Positions 11,492 through 22,580 of a stretch of DNA of 64,000 bases are shown here, piece by piece. The position numbers were made by a program, and so were the translations under genes. Every line of letters starts with the position of its first letter. Position 1 is the first letter of the stretch. Where the stretch lies: the NCBI GenBank assembly GCA_029168955.1, contig JAPDOI010000360.1, positions 124,001-188,000 of the forward strand, written 5' to 3'. The notes under the pieces were generated by a model, which ran no database searches, had not been told where the DNA came from, and worked only from the letters and a program-made list of their open reading frames with translations. Source of the DNA: Aplectana chamaeleonis (taxonomy: Eukaryota > Nematoda > Chromadorea > Rhabditida > Cosmocercidae).

Positions 11492-13975
11492 AGTAAATGA
11501 CATAAGAGTTCAGCTAGGTCTCTCTCTGTCCCTGCTCTCAAGAAGAGTTAAGTTTGACTTGTTCATGGCCTTAAGAATTCTAATCGGTAAAACGCTCATA
11601 TTGTCGAGCAAATTTTCAATGTCACGTCCTCAAGAACTACGAGAGGATGAAGGTCAGCTCTATGACAGCCAAAACTCGAATTAGAGCCAAGTTTTTCTCC
11701 AACTGAACGAATCCAGCCTTTATTACTAGTATTGAAGAGAACCATGTTCTCTGACCTTCTTTAGTTCTCGCCCACGTCACAATAAATGAAAATAAAGTGT
11801 TGAAAATATATCGACTAGGTAGTCAGAGGAGCTCGTTCCAGTTCTAAGTTGTTTGGGAGCCTCCTGATGTCACTTTTCAATCGTCAAATTCTTGGCCTCT
11901 TAGAAGTGCCAGAATTGCAAAAAAAACTCTTTCTAAGAACATACCGATTCCTGCAAGTTCCAAGATTACGAAATCGAGTGATATCAAAGTTGTAGCGTAG
12001 AAGCTGCTTTCCGCCGAGCGCGTCGTATCAGTCGAACTGTCACTAGGTGCCTATATTTCGGTGTGTTCGATCAACGTGCTCCTCGGAGCTCTTGAATCCC
12101 GGTGAAAATTCGAAGGCTGTCTTCATTGTGAGCAGTCTCAGCTAGGCTAGTCTCATTCCACTCCTGTAGCCTCAGAAGGGAAGCCATTCAATTGTATTTT
12201 GGAGTGAGCGAACTAAAAAACTTTGAGCTCACTATTAACAGTGAAAATTGCGAGTGACTCCGGTCGTAAGCTAAACCGCGCGCTGTGGACTGTCTTTCGC
12301 CATAAAGTCGACCAATCATCGCCACCATTCATCCATTTATTCGTACCTGAACACCGTACCGGTATCGGCCACAGTGTTTGGGTCGGCGCAAACTCCCACC
12401 GCACCAAGCTTGTCCACGGTTTGCTGCCCGTCCCTGGATCGACTACGCTGGGTCGCGCTAACCGCAAGCCTCTTTCAGAGTAAATCCTTTGCGGGTCAAT
12501 CACACGTTGTACAGCTCAAAAAAAGACGGCCAACCTTCGAATCTCTAGCATTGATTTGAATGAAACCTCGATTAGGGGGGGGGGGAGGGAACAACAGAAT
12601 TGTCTCCGGTTGGGGATAGGCTAACGGCCTTGTCGAACTTGATAGCGACTCCTATACAGATCACATACAGAACAGCGCTACTGGTGTTTCTGATCACCTG
12701 GGCCAGTAGCAATCCCCCGAAAGGTGGCAGCTACCGGCTGTCACTGCGTGGTGACTGGGTCAATCACGTCTCGGCTATCAATATGGACAGGCTGGCATAG
12801 AAATGCACAGGCGGCTCACAAGTTAATGACCATTGCAGTCGGCCACCTGGGAGCAGTGAGCGTTCTTTTGTGAGATGGCTGACTGCAAGAACCAGGTGGT
12901 GACTTCGCTCACGGCCGTAGAGGAAAGAGAAATAGCGCGCGGAGCGAAGAGGAGCTGGGTCGATACCGCGGTCATACGGTCGAGCACGTCCAATGGTAAT
13001 GACTTTTTGAACCAAGTGCGCTCCAAGAAAGGGCAGTGGAGCGCTTTCGAACCGACCAGTCCACTGTCCACTTATCACCCCAGCACAGCACGGCGGCCTA
13101 TCTCGTTGTCTAGGTGGGCAAGGAAAAATTGCACCCGCCGGCTGGCGGCCATCCAGCTCCGCTGCCAGCTGATAGGAATGACCGGCGAAACGTTCGAAGG
13201 TTTTATTGATGTTTCAATGATTCCTGGCGAAGATTAGTGGAAGATTAACGTCAAATTGTACGCAACTGTCATGAATACGTCTCGCTCATAGATTCCACGT
13301 GCTTTAGTCCTATGCTAAGCTCAACTTCCAATTCTTAAAATTTGCTGTGGCCATATTCAACCATTTTCAATTTTTTTTCTCAATAATCGCTCACCACAAA
13401 TGAAATCAGATTTGCTTAGAAAGCCATCTAAGAAAGATGGCTGAAAAACGGTTTTGTTTTCCAGAAAATGCTCTTACGTGATCCGCGTGTACTAGTTACT
13501 AAATTCTGTTTAATAATTCATCTAAGTGCGGCTTCTATCTAAACACCGTTTTCCTCTTTCGCTTCAAGTTAGCTTCTTTCTATGTTGACTGGGGAGCATG
13601 GAACAGACTAACGAGAGAAATAGTCCATAATTCAAAAAAAAAATCCTTTAAATTTTTCGGTACATTGTGACAAAAACACGAGGTTCGCTCCTCGAAAACC
13701 ATATTTGTGTATCGTGGTTCAGTGGTAAGAGGTCATCCAACAAAAAATTTTCAAAATCGTTTTTTGAATCTAACATTCTCTCGCTTTGATGATTTTCGAG
13801 AGCAATTCCGAAATCCCATCATCCAAGGTTGGAAACTTATTAAATCTGAAAGATAAACACGTTTGCACGCTCACGAAACCCATATTTACTACTGCTAGTT
13901 TAATCAAAGTTACAATGAATACGAAGAGCTGTGGAGGGAGTGTATGAAGGAAAACAGAAAGAGTCCCTCACACAT
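11492..13975. other. interior of hAT element A, unassigned
   Basis: Only short overlapping frames (up to 120 codons at 12875-13237), none with a hAT dimerisation domain, BED finger or other domain that I can see. A GGGGGGGGGG run lies near 12578. Confidence 0.5.
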
Positions 13976-14061
13976 GAACACGTGGCCTAGCGGTTTAAGG
14001 CGCTGTGTTGGGCATCCGTCTCGTAGTTTGGTGCGGTGCTGGTTCAAATCCGTCGAAATTT
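13976..14061 (+). pseudogene. tRNA-like relic (internal promoter boxes A and B)
   Basis: A box-A-like TGGCCTAGCGGTTTAAGG starts near 13983 and a box-B-like GGTTCAAATCC near 14041, 58 bp apart. This spacing suits a class II (Leu/Ser-type) tRNA with a long variable arm. A three-pair D stem can be drawn (GCC/GGC), but the putative acceptor strands do not pair. It is therefore a dead tRNA copy or the head of a tRNA-derived SINE, not a working tRNA. Confidence 0.4.
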
Positions 14062-14427
14062 GAGAGTTTTGCATTCAACGCTACTCTTCGAGAATGACCC
14101 TCGTTCTAAGGTGGCATCCATAAGAGGCATCTAGGCGTCACCGACCTCAGATTGGCTGCCTCTTTGAAGTCACCACATCGGGGGATTGCTACTGGCCCTG
14201 AGGTTTTCAAGTAGCTTTGATATATGGGACTATTTCTTTCTTTGAAGGCTTGTAAAACGCCAGACACTTTGTAACTGGCGGATATTGCATGGAATACCAC
14301 ATGACTAAACAGATGTTTGTGCATTATAGCACAAAACAAGTTTTGCCGTTTGCCGGTCATTTTTGGGGTTTACCGTTGCCGTTCGCCGGAATTTCACATT
14401 CCTTTGCCGCACACCCCTGGTTGGAAC

Positions 14428-16448
14428 CAGGGCTGGGCACACGTCCCGGCATGGCAATTTTGAATATGCACCCCCCTTAGCTCGGCAATTTTCAGGCACC
14501 CCCCTATGGGAAATCCAAATCGGCTGGTTTCCGAGAAGTCGAGCACAACAGCCATGATCTTGACTTCCTTATTTTGATAAACCAGAGTATAAAAAAAGCA
14601 CTGAATATAGAAAATTCCGAAAATGTCAACAAAAAAGGTAGTGTAATTTTTAAACTTCCAAACAATCTTATGAGGAAAATTTTCAATAAGAAGGTGGGCT
14701 GTGACAAAAGATAAAACATTTTTTTATTCATTACAATTCAGCAATCACAAACAACAACAGAACTACTTTTATTGCAGTAATTAATGTTTTCTGTCGAATG
14801 TTTTCATGAACCTGTGTATGAAGAATTAATCCGTGTTTGATCGTTTTGATGAAGAAATCAGAATTATTTTGTGTTGTGAAACAATGTTAGGATTCATGTG
14901 ATGCGTAGGGAGTGGAAGACCCGAGTTTTACCCTCCTAGAATGCCGCAATCCCTTAGAGACTCGGCTCGCCGTGCGATACGATGTGTGTACGCAGCTACA
15001 CAGTGCACACGGGAATGGACGCGCACACAATAATAATAATAAAAATGTATTTTATTACAGAACGGGGAAGAGAAAACGATTGAAACCGAAGGAAATGGAA
15101 GATGATGAAAATTGTCTATTCTGGATGTACCCATTTCAGAAATGTAATGTAAACAAACAAAGTTGGAGCAGGGGTGAGTATTTAGCCGTGACAAGTTTAA
15201 TTCAAACGAACCTAGTTGATCAAAAGTAGCATTAAACATGCGAACAAAGGATATTGTGGGAAAGAGGAGAATCTGGCAAACAGTTTAGTTTCAACAGGAT
15301 CGTTTTTTAATGTGATTTAAGGACCTTAAATCTCGTCCCGGTTTTACCTCGAAAACCGGGACAAAACCGGGAAGAGTTTTAAGGTCCTTATATCATATTG
15401 AATATCAAAGCTAACGTTACTAAAATGTTTGCTAGATTCTCCTCTTTCTCACAATGCTCTTAGTTCTCATGGTTAATGCTGTTTTTAATCAACAAAGTTC
15501 ATTTGAATGAACCTTGTCAAGTCCGAAAAATTCACCCTGCTCCAATTTAGTTTATTTACATTAGATTTCTGAAATGGTTGCATTGAAAGCATCCTATTTC
15601 TGCCTTCTTCCATTTACTCCTCTTTCGATTCTTTTCTCCTTCTCAATCTGTAATAAAACACATTTTTAATTAAAATCGTGCGCGCGTCCACTCCAGTGTG
15701 CGCTGTGTAGCTGCGGACAAACACCATATCGCACGGCGAGCCCAGTCTCTAAGGAATTGCGGCATTCGAGCTGGATAAAATTCGGGTTTTTATGTACAGG
15801 GTACTTCTCGAGTAGGAAGATACGATTATTTGCTTCTTTCACTGGAACTTGCAGTCTTCAATTTTCACAGTCGGCTCTCGTCATAAGTCATTCTCATAGA
15901 CGAAATTCCGTTGGTTAGTTTTTATAAATATTCTGTATTTTTAGTCTGCCATAATACATCAGTTCGCTAATCCTTTTCTGAGCGTTAACGATAGCGCTTT
16001 TGAGCGCTGTCTTTGTATCTTTTCTTCTAATCGGTAACCACAAACGTAATCACTGAACGTTACACCAAAGAAACTTTACACCACATAAATCCTTACCTGC
16101 TACTAGATAACAAAGTAGTGTTTATTCCTTCATCAAAGCAATCAAACACATTATATATTATCCTTAATTTATAGAGTTGTTGATGAGAAGCTTTGACAGC
16201 AACTATGAATTATTGAGAACACAAACTGCATATCTATCAATAATTTTAATTCTGTAAGTGTTTGTCTTAAAAAGCAGAGAAGAAGATATGACAAACCAGA
16301 AGAGAATCGTGTACTATTTTGCTCTTCAAATTCGTCAGAACATGCACTTCGTTTTTTTGGTGTCCGGTTTAGGCACTCCCCCTTTGCCCTCTCTGCAACG
16401 TCCAATATGCACCCCCTTGAGGTTAACCGGGACGCGTGCACAGCCCTG
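14428..16448. mobile_element. hAT element B, second of a tandem pair
   Basis: Terminal repeats CAGGGCTGGGCACACGTCCC and the inverse of GGGACGCGTGCACAGCCCTG agree at 18 of 20 positions. The element lies between GTTGGAAC at 14420-14427 (shared with element A) and GTTGGAAC at 16449-16456. The word AATATGCACCCCC occurs near both ends in direct orientation. There is no transposase frame. The interior is dominated by a long inverted repeat (14919-15790). Confidence 0.92.
14919..15790. repeat. 870-bp inverted repeat inside hAT element B
   Basis: The arms run 14919-15340 and 15345-15790 and pair at roughly 80% by eye. For example, CGGCTCGCCGTGCGATA on the left matches TATCGCACGGCGAGCC on the right, and GGAGCAGGG matches CCCTGCTCC. 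The centre (CTCGTCCCGGTTTTACC and GAAAACCGGGACAAAACCGG) is itself palindromic. It may be a foldback element nested in element B or an old inverted duplication. Frames of about 100 codons on both strands are a by-product of the symmetry. Confidence 0.75.
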
Positions 16449-16456
16449 GTTGGAAC

Positions 16457-18020
16457 ACTGGCGGTGACGGGCGGCTAATAGCGGTCACCCGATCACGCTT
16501 GCGGAGAAAGCGGTAATGCGGCGCACTCAACAGTAATGTCACATTAACGACTAACAACTCGAGTTGAATGTATATTCGTCACGCATTGAATGCGGCGATT
16601 GTCTGAGTTCTCAAACGCAGGAAAGGTGCAGCCAGAATTTCAATTTCGTGACTTCCGCTTAGCGCAAGCCCCAGTTTATGTAAGGAAACGTGTGGAAGTC
16701 ATAGAAAAGCGGACTTCTTTGAGTCACTTCAGCCAATCGCAAAAATGTGTCAGTCATCCATGTTTTTTAGTCATCGCTAGCACTAACTTCACCGCATGCG
16801 GTGGAAATTATGTCCCACCAGCGCCATGAATGCCGCAAGTAACGTAACCCCGCCGCGTGGCGGTGAGACGACCACCCATATGCCCTAGAAATATTGACAT
16901 TTAAACGAACTGATCGGATTGTGAATACAGCAATTCTTTACTTTGAGGCCATTTTCACCGAAAAGAGCGGCTCATAGCACTGTAATAGGTTTTGCTCAAA
17001 GCGGCTGGTTTTGCTCAAAGTTGTCTTTGAAGCGTGTTAAACAAGAAAAAAAGACGCGAAAACCCGGGGCGGCATGCACGAACGCGCACCGGGGGTGGGT
17101 TGGATCAGCGGTGTCAGCCAACCCGGGTACGGAGGGCTGGTGGTGTTACGCACGATACGGCATGCATAAACGCGCGAAAGGGTTGAGTTTGCAAGACCCA
17201 TATAATTACGAAAGCTGTTGATCGACATGAGGATTTCTTACAGCGTTCGCTGTTAGAAATTGCCTTCTTTTCCGTTCCTCTAGTGATGCACATTATCCTT
17301 TACCCTTCGGAATCGCTCCACTAAACTGCTTCAACACATTTTTGTGTTTTTTCATCCATCCATTTTGAATTCCAAATCTATTTGAAAACACTATGGGTTT
17401 TTACCTTTGCAATAAAAGTTTATATTGAATTTAGCATAATGTAACACGAAAGGGTTCATTCAGATTATCTTTGAAAATATTATTTGAGTTGATCGGTCCA
17501 TTGCTAGAATGAAGGAGAGCTGCGGTTCGGTCAAATAAAGTCATTATCGGTACAATTTTTTTGGAATGAATCCATTCCATTCAACTAAAGGAAGCACTTC
17601 CAATTTCGGATTTATTTTCGTTGTTGAATTACGCATTCTAACGCTCGGAAATTCAAGCGAAATTCTCCCTTGAATTGTGACGAACGTTTATACAACTTAA
17701 ATATTTTTTTACATTTCATGGTCAACCCAATCATTTTCTCGAACTCACAGCGCTTAATAACTGCATTTCAGAAAAATTATATTTTCTTGTTTAGGCGTAG
17801 AAGAATGATAAACGTGCCGATAACCTAAAGTCTGTGAGGAAATTAATTTCTGAAAGAAAGAACAATCACTATATTTGAAAGCATTATTTTTTTACGATTT
17901 TCATTTAATTTTTAATTTTTTTCCGTGTTTTGAGAAAACCCAGCATTTTCACACAATTTTTGGCAGAGTTTTTTAGTAGCGAAAATTGAAACTGTTTCCA
18001 AGGACCAGGGACTAATACAA
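16457..18020. other. unassigned; carries the GGCATGCA motif twice
   Basis: GGCATGCACGAACGCG at 17071 and GGCATGCATAAACGCG at 17159 are direct repeats 88 bp apart. A short direct duplication of GGTTTTGCTCAAAG lies at about 16988-17020. The rest is AT-rich with short frames and no domain. Confidence 0.45.
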
Positions 18021-18022
18021 TA

Positions 18023-18561
18023 TCCGCACTAATTTACTCAAAAAAGCGGCAAAAGTCGCGAAATCGCGACTTTTGCGACTTTTCGTCGTAACACGGCTGA
18101 AAGTGACCTGTTCGGAGAGCTAGGGGCATATTTGGAATCAGCATCGAGAGCTCTTCATTTTGAGCACACACATTTCCTAACCTGGTTCCGTTTGAAACGA
18201 GAATGGACTTGACACATGTAAAGAGGATAAAAAGTTGACTTTTCCGGATTTGGCTGCCGCAGCGCTTATTTGAAAGAGGATCAGAAAGTAAGGTTGTAGG
18301 CAAAGTCCCAGGACGATTGGTCCCGTTTGAGCTGAGAACGGGACGTCGGTTGTGTTTTCGTTCACTCGATTTTTCTGTTAACCCTAAATGCCTTGTTTGC
18401 AGGTCAAGAAATGTGTGTGCTAAAAATGAAGAGCTCTCGATGCTGATTCCGAATTTGCCCCTATCTCCCCGAACGGGTCACTTTGAGCCGTGTTATGACG
18501 AAAAGTCGCAAAAGTGGCGAGTTCGAGACTTTTGCGGCTTTTTTGAGTAAATTAGTGCGGG
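18023..18561. mobile_element. foldback MITE with TA target duplication
   Basis: The arms 18023-18183 and 18400-18561 are inverted copies. The tips TCCGCACTAATTTACTCAAA and the inverse of GAGTAAATTAGTGCGGG match almost perfectly. TA lies directly outside each end (18021-18022, 18562-18563), as for Tc1/mariner elements. Each arm also contains its own smaller hairpin of AAAAGTCGC/GCGACTTTT words. It has no coding content. Confidence 0.82.
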
Positions 18562-18563
18562 TA

Positions 18564-21270
18564 TAGTATGTGAAACCAGCTGTTGAAAAGTTATTCTGAT
18601 ACGCTGTCGACCCTTTCAAAAAAGCTGCGCGCCCACATAGTAAAGAAAACCTTGATGTGTCCAAGCAATAGAATATGATTCTAAAAAAATGCTTGATTTT
18701 CTCGAAACCTTCCAACATGCTTATACATGCTCCTACATTAAATGTGTGAGAGCTGCGAAAAATGTTTTCTTCGATATCATATAGACTACGATCACATGCT
18801 GTTGTGGTAAGGTGGACTTAGAAAAAATTATAGCAGACAAGATTCGAAATTACGGCCGATTGTTCAAGGAAGTCATCGAAAAAGACAGAGGAATACTATC
18901 TAAAAAATCATGATAGTGAAGTAAAACAATAGAAGAGTAGAATTAAGTGGAAATCATCACGATAAGTCGGGTAAAAATGAAAATATATGGACGCTCGAGC
19001 GGTCAAACCCCTTCCAAACACCGCCAAACCTACCTCCTATGGGTGGGTTGGAATCCAACCCATTCGTGGCCCAACCCAACCCCGTCGCGCGCACTCATGC
19101 ATGCCGATTCGCCTTGTTACGCTGCACCAACCCTAACACAACCACGCTGAAAGCATCCTACGAGCGGTAGTGTAGTTCAGGTAAACCTTCTTCTTCTTCT
19201 TCTACCTATGTAGCCCAAAATTTGAACAAGACAGAATGACGGCGAACCTTGCCATTGAAGATAGAATCTTGTTCTTTTTTAAGAAGTGTTTAATCTAGAA
19301 TTGAATGCCTGCTGTTTTTTTTAAGTCTTGAAGTTATTTTAAAGGAATTTGACGGCCGTAGGAAATCCTATACTCTACTTCGAATTCCATAACAATTTTT
19401 TTTCAAGAGGTCCATTATCAGGGGAACCCCCTTATTTTTGAAAATTTTACCTGAATATTTGAAAACTGTCAGGAAAACTAACAAAAGGAACCTTTCTTAT
19501 GCACAATAAACGGATCGCAATTAACGGAAAAAATGTCTTATAAAACATGGCAAACTGTCACCGATTCGGGCCAAACATTTGCAACTTTTGATTATGTCAT
19601 TTTATAAGAAACACCCAAAAATGGGGTATCACGAATATTAGACGAAAAATGAATAATATCCCTGCCAACTGCTTACAGCTGTGGGACTTGCCTAAAGATG
19701 GCTACACGATGGCCTCTCGACACGTACGCCTGTCCGCGTGGGCGAACAGTCGCTTTCGAACAAACTTTTCTCATGTACTATACTCGTCTAGAATTCGAGT
19801 TTTTCAATATTGAGGGTTTTCGCGACCGTATTTCCATCTATGAAGTGCCTCGAAAAATACTAATAGGCGTTTTCCTCCATCAAATGCGGGATTTATATCC
19901 GAACAAAGTTCCACACTATTGAAACCCGCAAAGCATTCACCAGTCCCAAAAAGAAAACAATAAGTGCTCTTTGGTCAATTCTGGCATGCTGTCTCTAAAC
20001 CTGAATCTTATGTTGCCACAGACCTCTGAACGAAGAATGGGTGTCTTCGAAGGTTCGCAAAAAGTCACTCATTTTAAGAGTGTTCTAAGATTACCGGGCC
20101 TTAAACTCGCTAGGGGAATATTTAATATGCTGGCCACCAATTTTGGGTCCATCTGTCGATGTTCTGAGTTTTATTGTAGGTTGTGGTTTCGTTGCTAAGG
20201 AGAATGCTAGCGAAATGTCAAGTTCGGCTACAGAATTCCGAACGATGCTTGTCCCAAGACGATAACCCGCGGCGTTTGTCATTCACCGCGACGAGAAAAG
20301 TATGGAAACTCAGAAGTGTTACTCGTTTGCAGGAAAATTGTCGGTACTTGGTGTGGGCGGTAATTACTAGACTTCATAGCCCGCATCCGTGTTTATGTAG
20401 CTTTGGACACTGTGCTCGGTCCAACTGCGTTTGCTTGAAAAATAATTGCGAAGGAATCTAGCTAATGGAGGCTTAATCCCGAACCCAGAGTGAAATGAGT
20501 TTGAGTGAAAAAATCTAACAATTTTATGTTTATCGATTACAAATTAGAATCACACAGTTGCGAACCTAAAAGTTTCTCTATTGGTGTGATCGCATTCGAT
20601 TGGATAATAGTTGCCAATACGGTCTTCTCTCGTCCGCTTCCATCGAGTTCATTGGGAAAAGAACAACCTGAACACGTTAATTTGGACAGATATAAAGCAG
20701 TGAGGAATGGCTACCCACTGGTATAACTGAAAATTGTTGTGACGATCTCGTGGACGGTACAATGAAGTCCACCAAAAGTTGCACAACTGCAGGCAGAGAA
20801 GATGCGCCCGGTTGGAGACATCTATTTGCAGCGCAACCGCTCTCGCTTAGCCGTTGGCAAAGTGTTGTAATAAAACTTATGCATATTGATCCCCAACCGA
20901 CCGCTTCTACATTATTCTTGGAAGTGCAACCTTTGGGGGACTTAACTATACAGATTCCATGGTTATGTCAAGATTCAGGACGGATTTTTCGGATTTCACA
21001 GAATTCTCGGAATTAGTACAAACCGATCTTAGCCCAAAAAAAATCAATGGTATGGTATCCGAAATAATTTTTTTGATCTTTGCGAGCTTCGGATATCTGA
21101 TCGAACGAACCGGATTAATACCTCGGAAATTTGTTGAGGGTATGACCCTATTTACTACTAGAACAGTTATCGACCTGAAACCAGTGATTTTCTCATTATC
21201 CCAAATTTTCCTAAAATAACTTTATTTGATCGGCATAATGACTTTTCATCCGGATGAATAGTAGCTTTCT
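18564..21270. other. unassigned; one inverted copy of the GGCATGCA motif
   Basis: CGCGCACTCATGCATGCC at 19088-19105 is the inverse of the motif at 17159, and nearby GGGTTGG/CCAACCC words (19040-19080) echo those at 17095-17120. Short frames (up to 92 codons) have no recognisable domain. Confidence 0.45.
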
Positions 21271-21349
21271 CGAGTTTCACACGATGGATAATCGGATTCT
21301 GCTTAAGTAAGTCACGGGGCCTCCTAAACAGGCAGCAGCGACCGTTCAT

Positions 21350-22355
21350 TATACTTGTTATCCGAAGGTAATTCCTCGGATAATGGATCGATTCGGATAA
21401 TGCCATTCTAAATTTACCGGATATTGGTTCGATTCAGATAATGCGTTTTTCCAATGATTCGGATACGGATATCCGTCGGATAATTTCGGATAAATTTCGG
21501 ATATTATCGGAACAAACCTCAGGCAACACACAAACACACACACATACACACATACACACGTACACACATACACACATACACACATACACACGTACACACG
21601 TACACATATACACACATACACACATACACACATACGTACACACACGTACACATATACACACATACACACATACACACATACACACATACACACATACACA
21701 CACATACACACATACACACATACACACATACGTACGCACATACCCACATACACACTTACACACATACATACGTACGCACATACCCACATACACACTTACA
21801 CACATACATACGTACGCACATACCCACATACACACATACACACATACACACGTACACACATACACACATACACACATACACCCACATATACACATACACA
21901 CATACACAAATACACACATACACACGTACACACATACACACATACAAACATACACACATACACACATACACACGTACACACATACACACATACACACATA
22001 CACACGTACACACATACACACGTACACACATACACACACACATACACATACACACATACACAATCTTTCCTACATTTAACCTAAAATGAACCGATTTTTA
22101 TCCGTTTTATCCGTTTTTATCCGATTTTATCCGACTTTACGCAAATTTTATCCGTTTTATCCGGTTTTTATCCGATTTTATCCGAATTTTTGACCCTTCG
22201 GATAATGGTTCGATTCAGATAATGCCGATTTTAAATTTCCCGGATATTGGTTCGATTCAGATAATGCGTGTTTTCAAATTTTCGGATATCGGATTATCCG
22301 AATCTCGGATATCCGGTCGGATATCCGAAATGGAGTGATTCGGATACTAAGTATA
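21350..22355. mobile_element. 8-bp-duplication element with TATACTT ends (family G, copy 1)
   Basis: The ends TATACTTGTTATCCGAA and the inverse of TTCGGATACTAAGTATA agree at 15 of 17 positions. CCGTTCAT is duplicated at 21342-21349 and 22356-22363. The interior consists of degenerate TCGGATA/TTATCCG words (21360-21520 and 22090-22340) flanking a CA-rich microsatellite. An 8-bp duplication suggests a hAT relative, but the tips lack the usual CAGGG, so the superfamily is open. It has no transposase. Confidence 0.85.
21529..22064. repeat. CA-rich microsatellite (ACACACAT/ACACACGT)n
   Basis: About 535 bp of alternating CACACATA and CACACGTA octamers with occasional ACCCAC or ACGTACGC variants. 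A partial higher-order unit (CATACGTACGCACATACCCA) repeats three times near 21727-21830. The long Cys/Val/Tyr-rich or Thr/His-rich frames across it are artefacts of the repeat. Confidence 0.97.
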
Positions 22356-22580
22356 CCGTTCATCCACATCGTTTATCGCACTGAATACGCAGGAAGTTGG
22401 CAAGTTGAAACTTGTTGAAACTCGTTGAGCACCTCCTCTGGCAAAACAGTGAGGTGGAACACCTATGGATAAACAGTCGCTGCTGCCTGTTTAGGTTTTC
22501 TCGTAAGTCACTATATCTTGGATATGTGGGAGCTCCCTCAGCTTTCACGTCGGAACGGAATCCGATTCAATTAGAATTTC

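Larger units (their letters stand above)
10678..14419. mobile_element. hAT element A, first of a tandem pair
   Basis: The terminal inverted repeats CAGGGGTGTGCGG / CCGCACACCCCTG are perfect over 13 bp. The target duplication GTTGGAAC lies at 10670-10677 and 14420-14427 and fits nTnnnnAn. TTTGCCG words cluster at both ends (10695-10760 and 14340-14408), typical of hAT subterminal arrays. The 3.7-kb interior has no long frame that could be a transposase, so it is decayed or non-autonomous. It contains a later TTAA MITE (11004-11487), a G10 run near 12578 and a tRNA-like relic near 13.98 kb. Its right target copy is shared with element B. Confidence 0.93.
21275..22580. repeat. foldback sequence split by a later element
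   Basis: TAAACAGGCAGCAGCGAC at 21325-21342 is inverted at 22467-22486 as GTCGCTGCTGCCTGTTTA. Weaker matches (GTAAGTCAC and GAATCCGATT) continue outward on both arms. The element at 21350-22355 inserted between the arms. Confidence 0.6.

Noticed and set aside
21434..22079. Frames of over 200 codons rich in Cys/Val/Tyr or Thr/His
   Set aside because: They are translations of a CA-rich microsatellite, open in most frames and on both strands.
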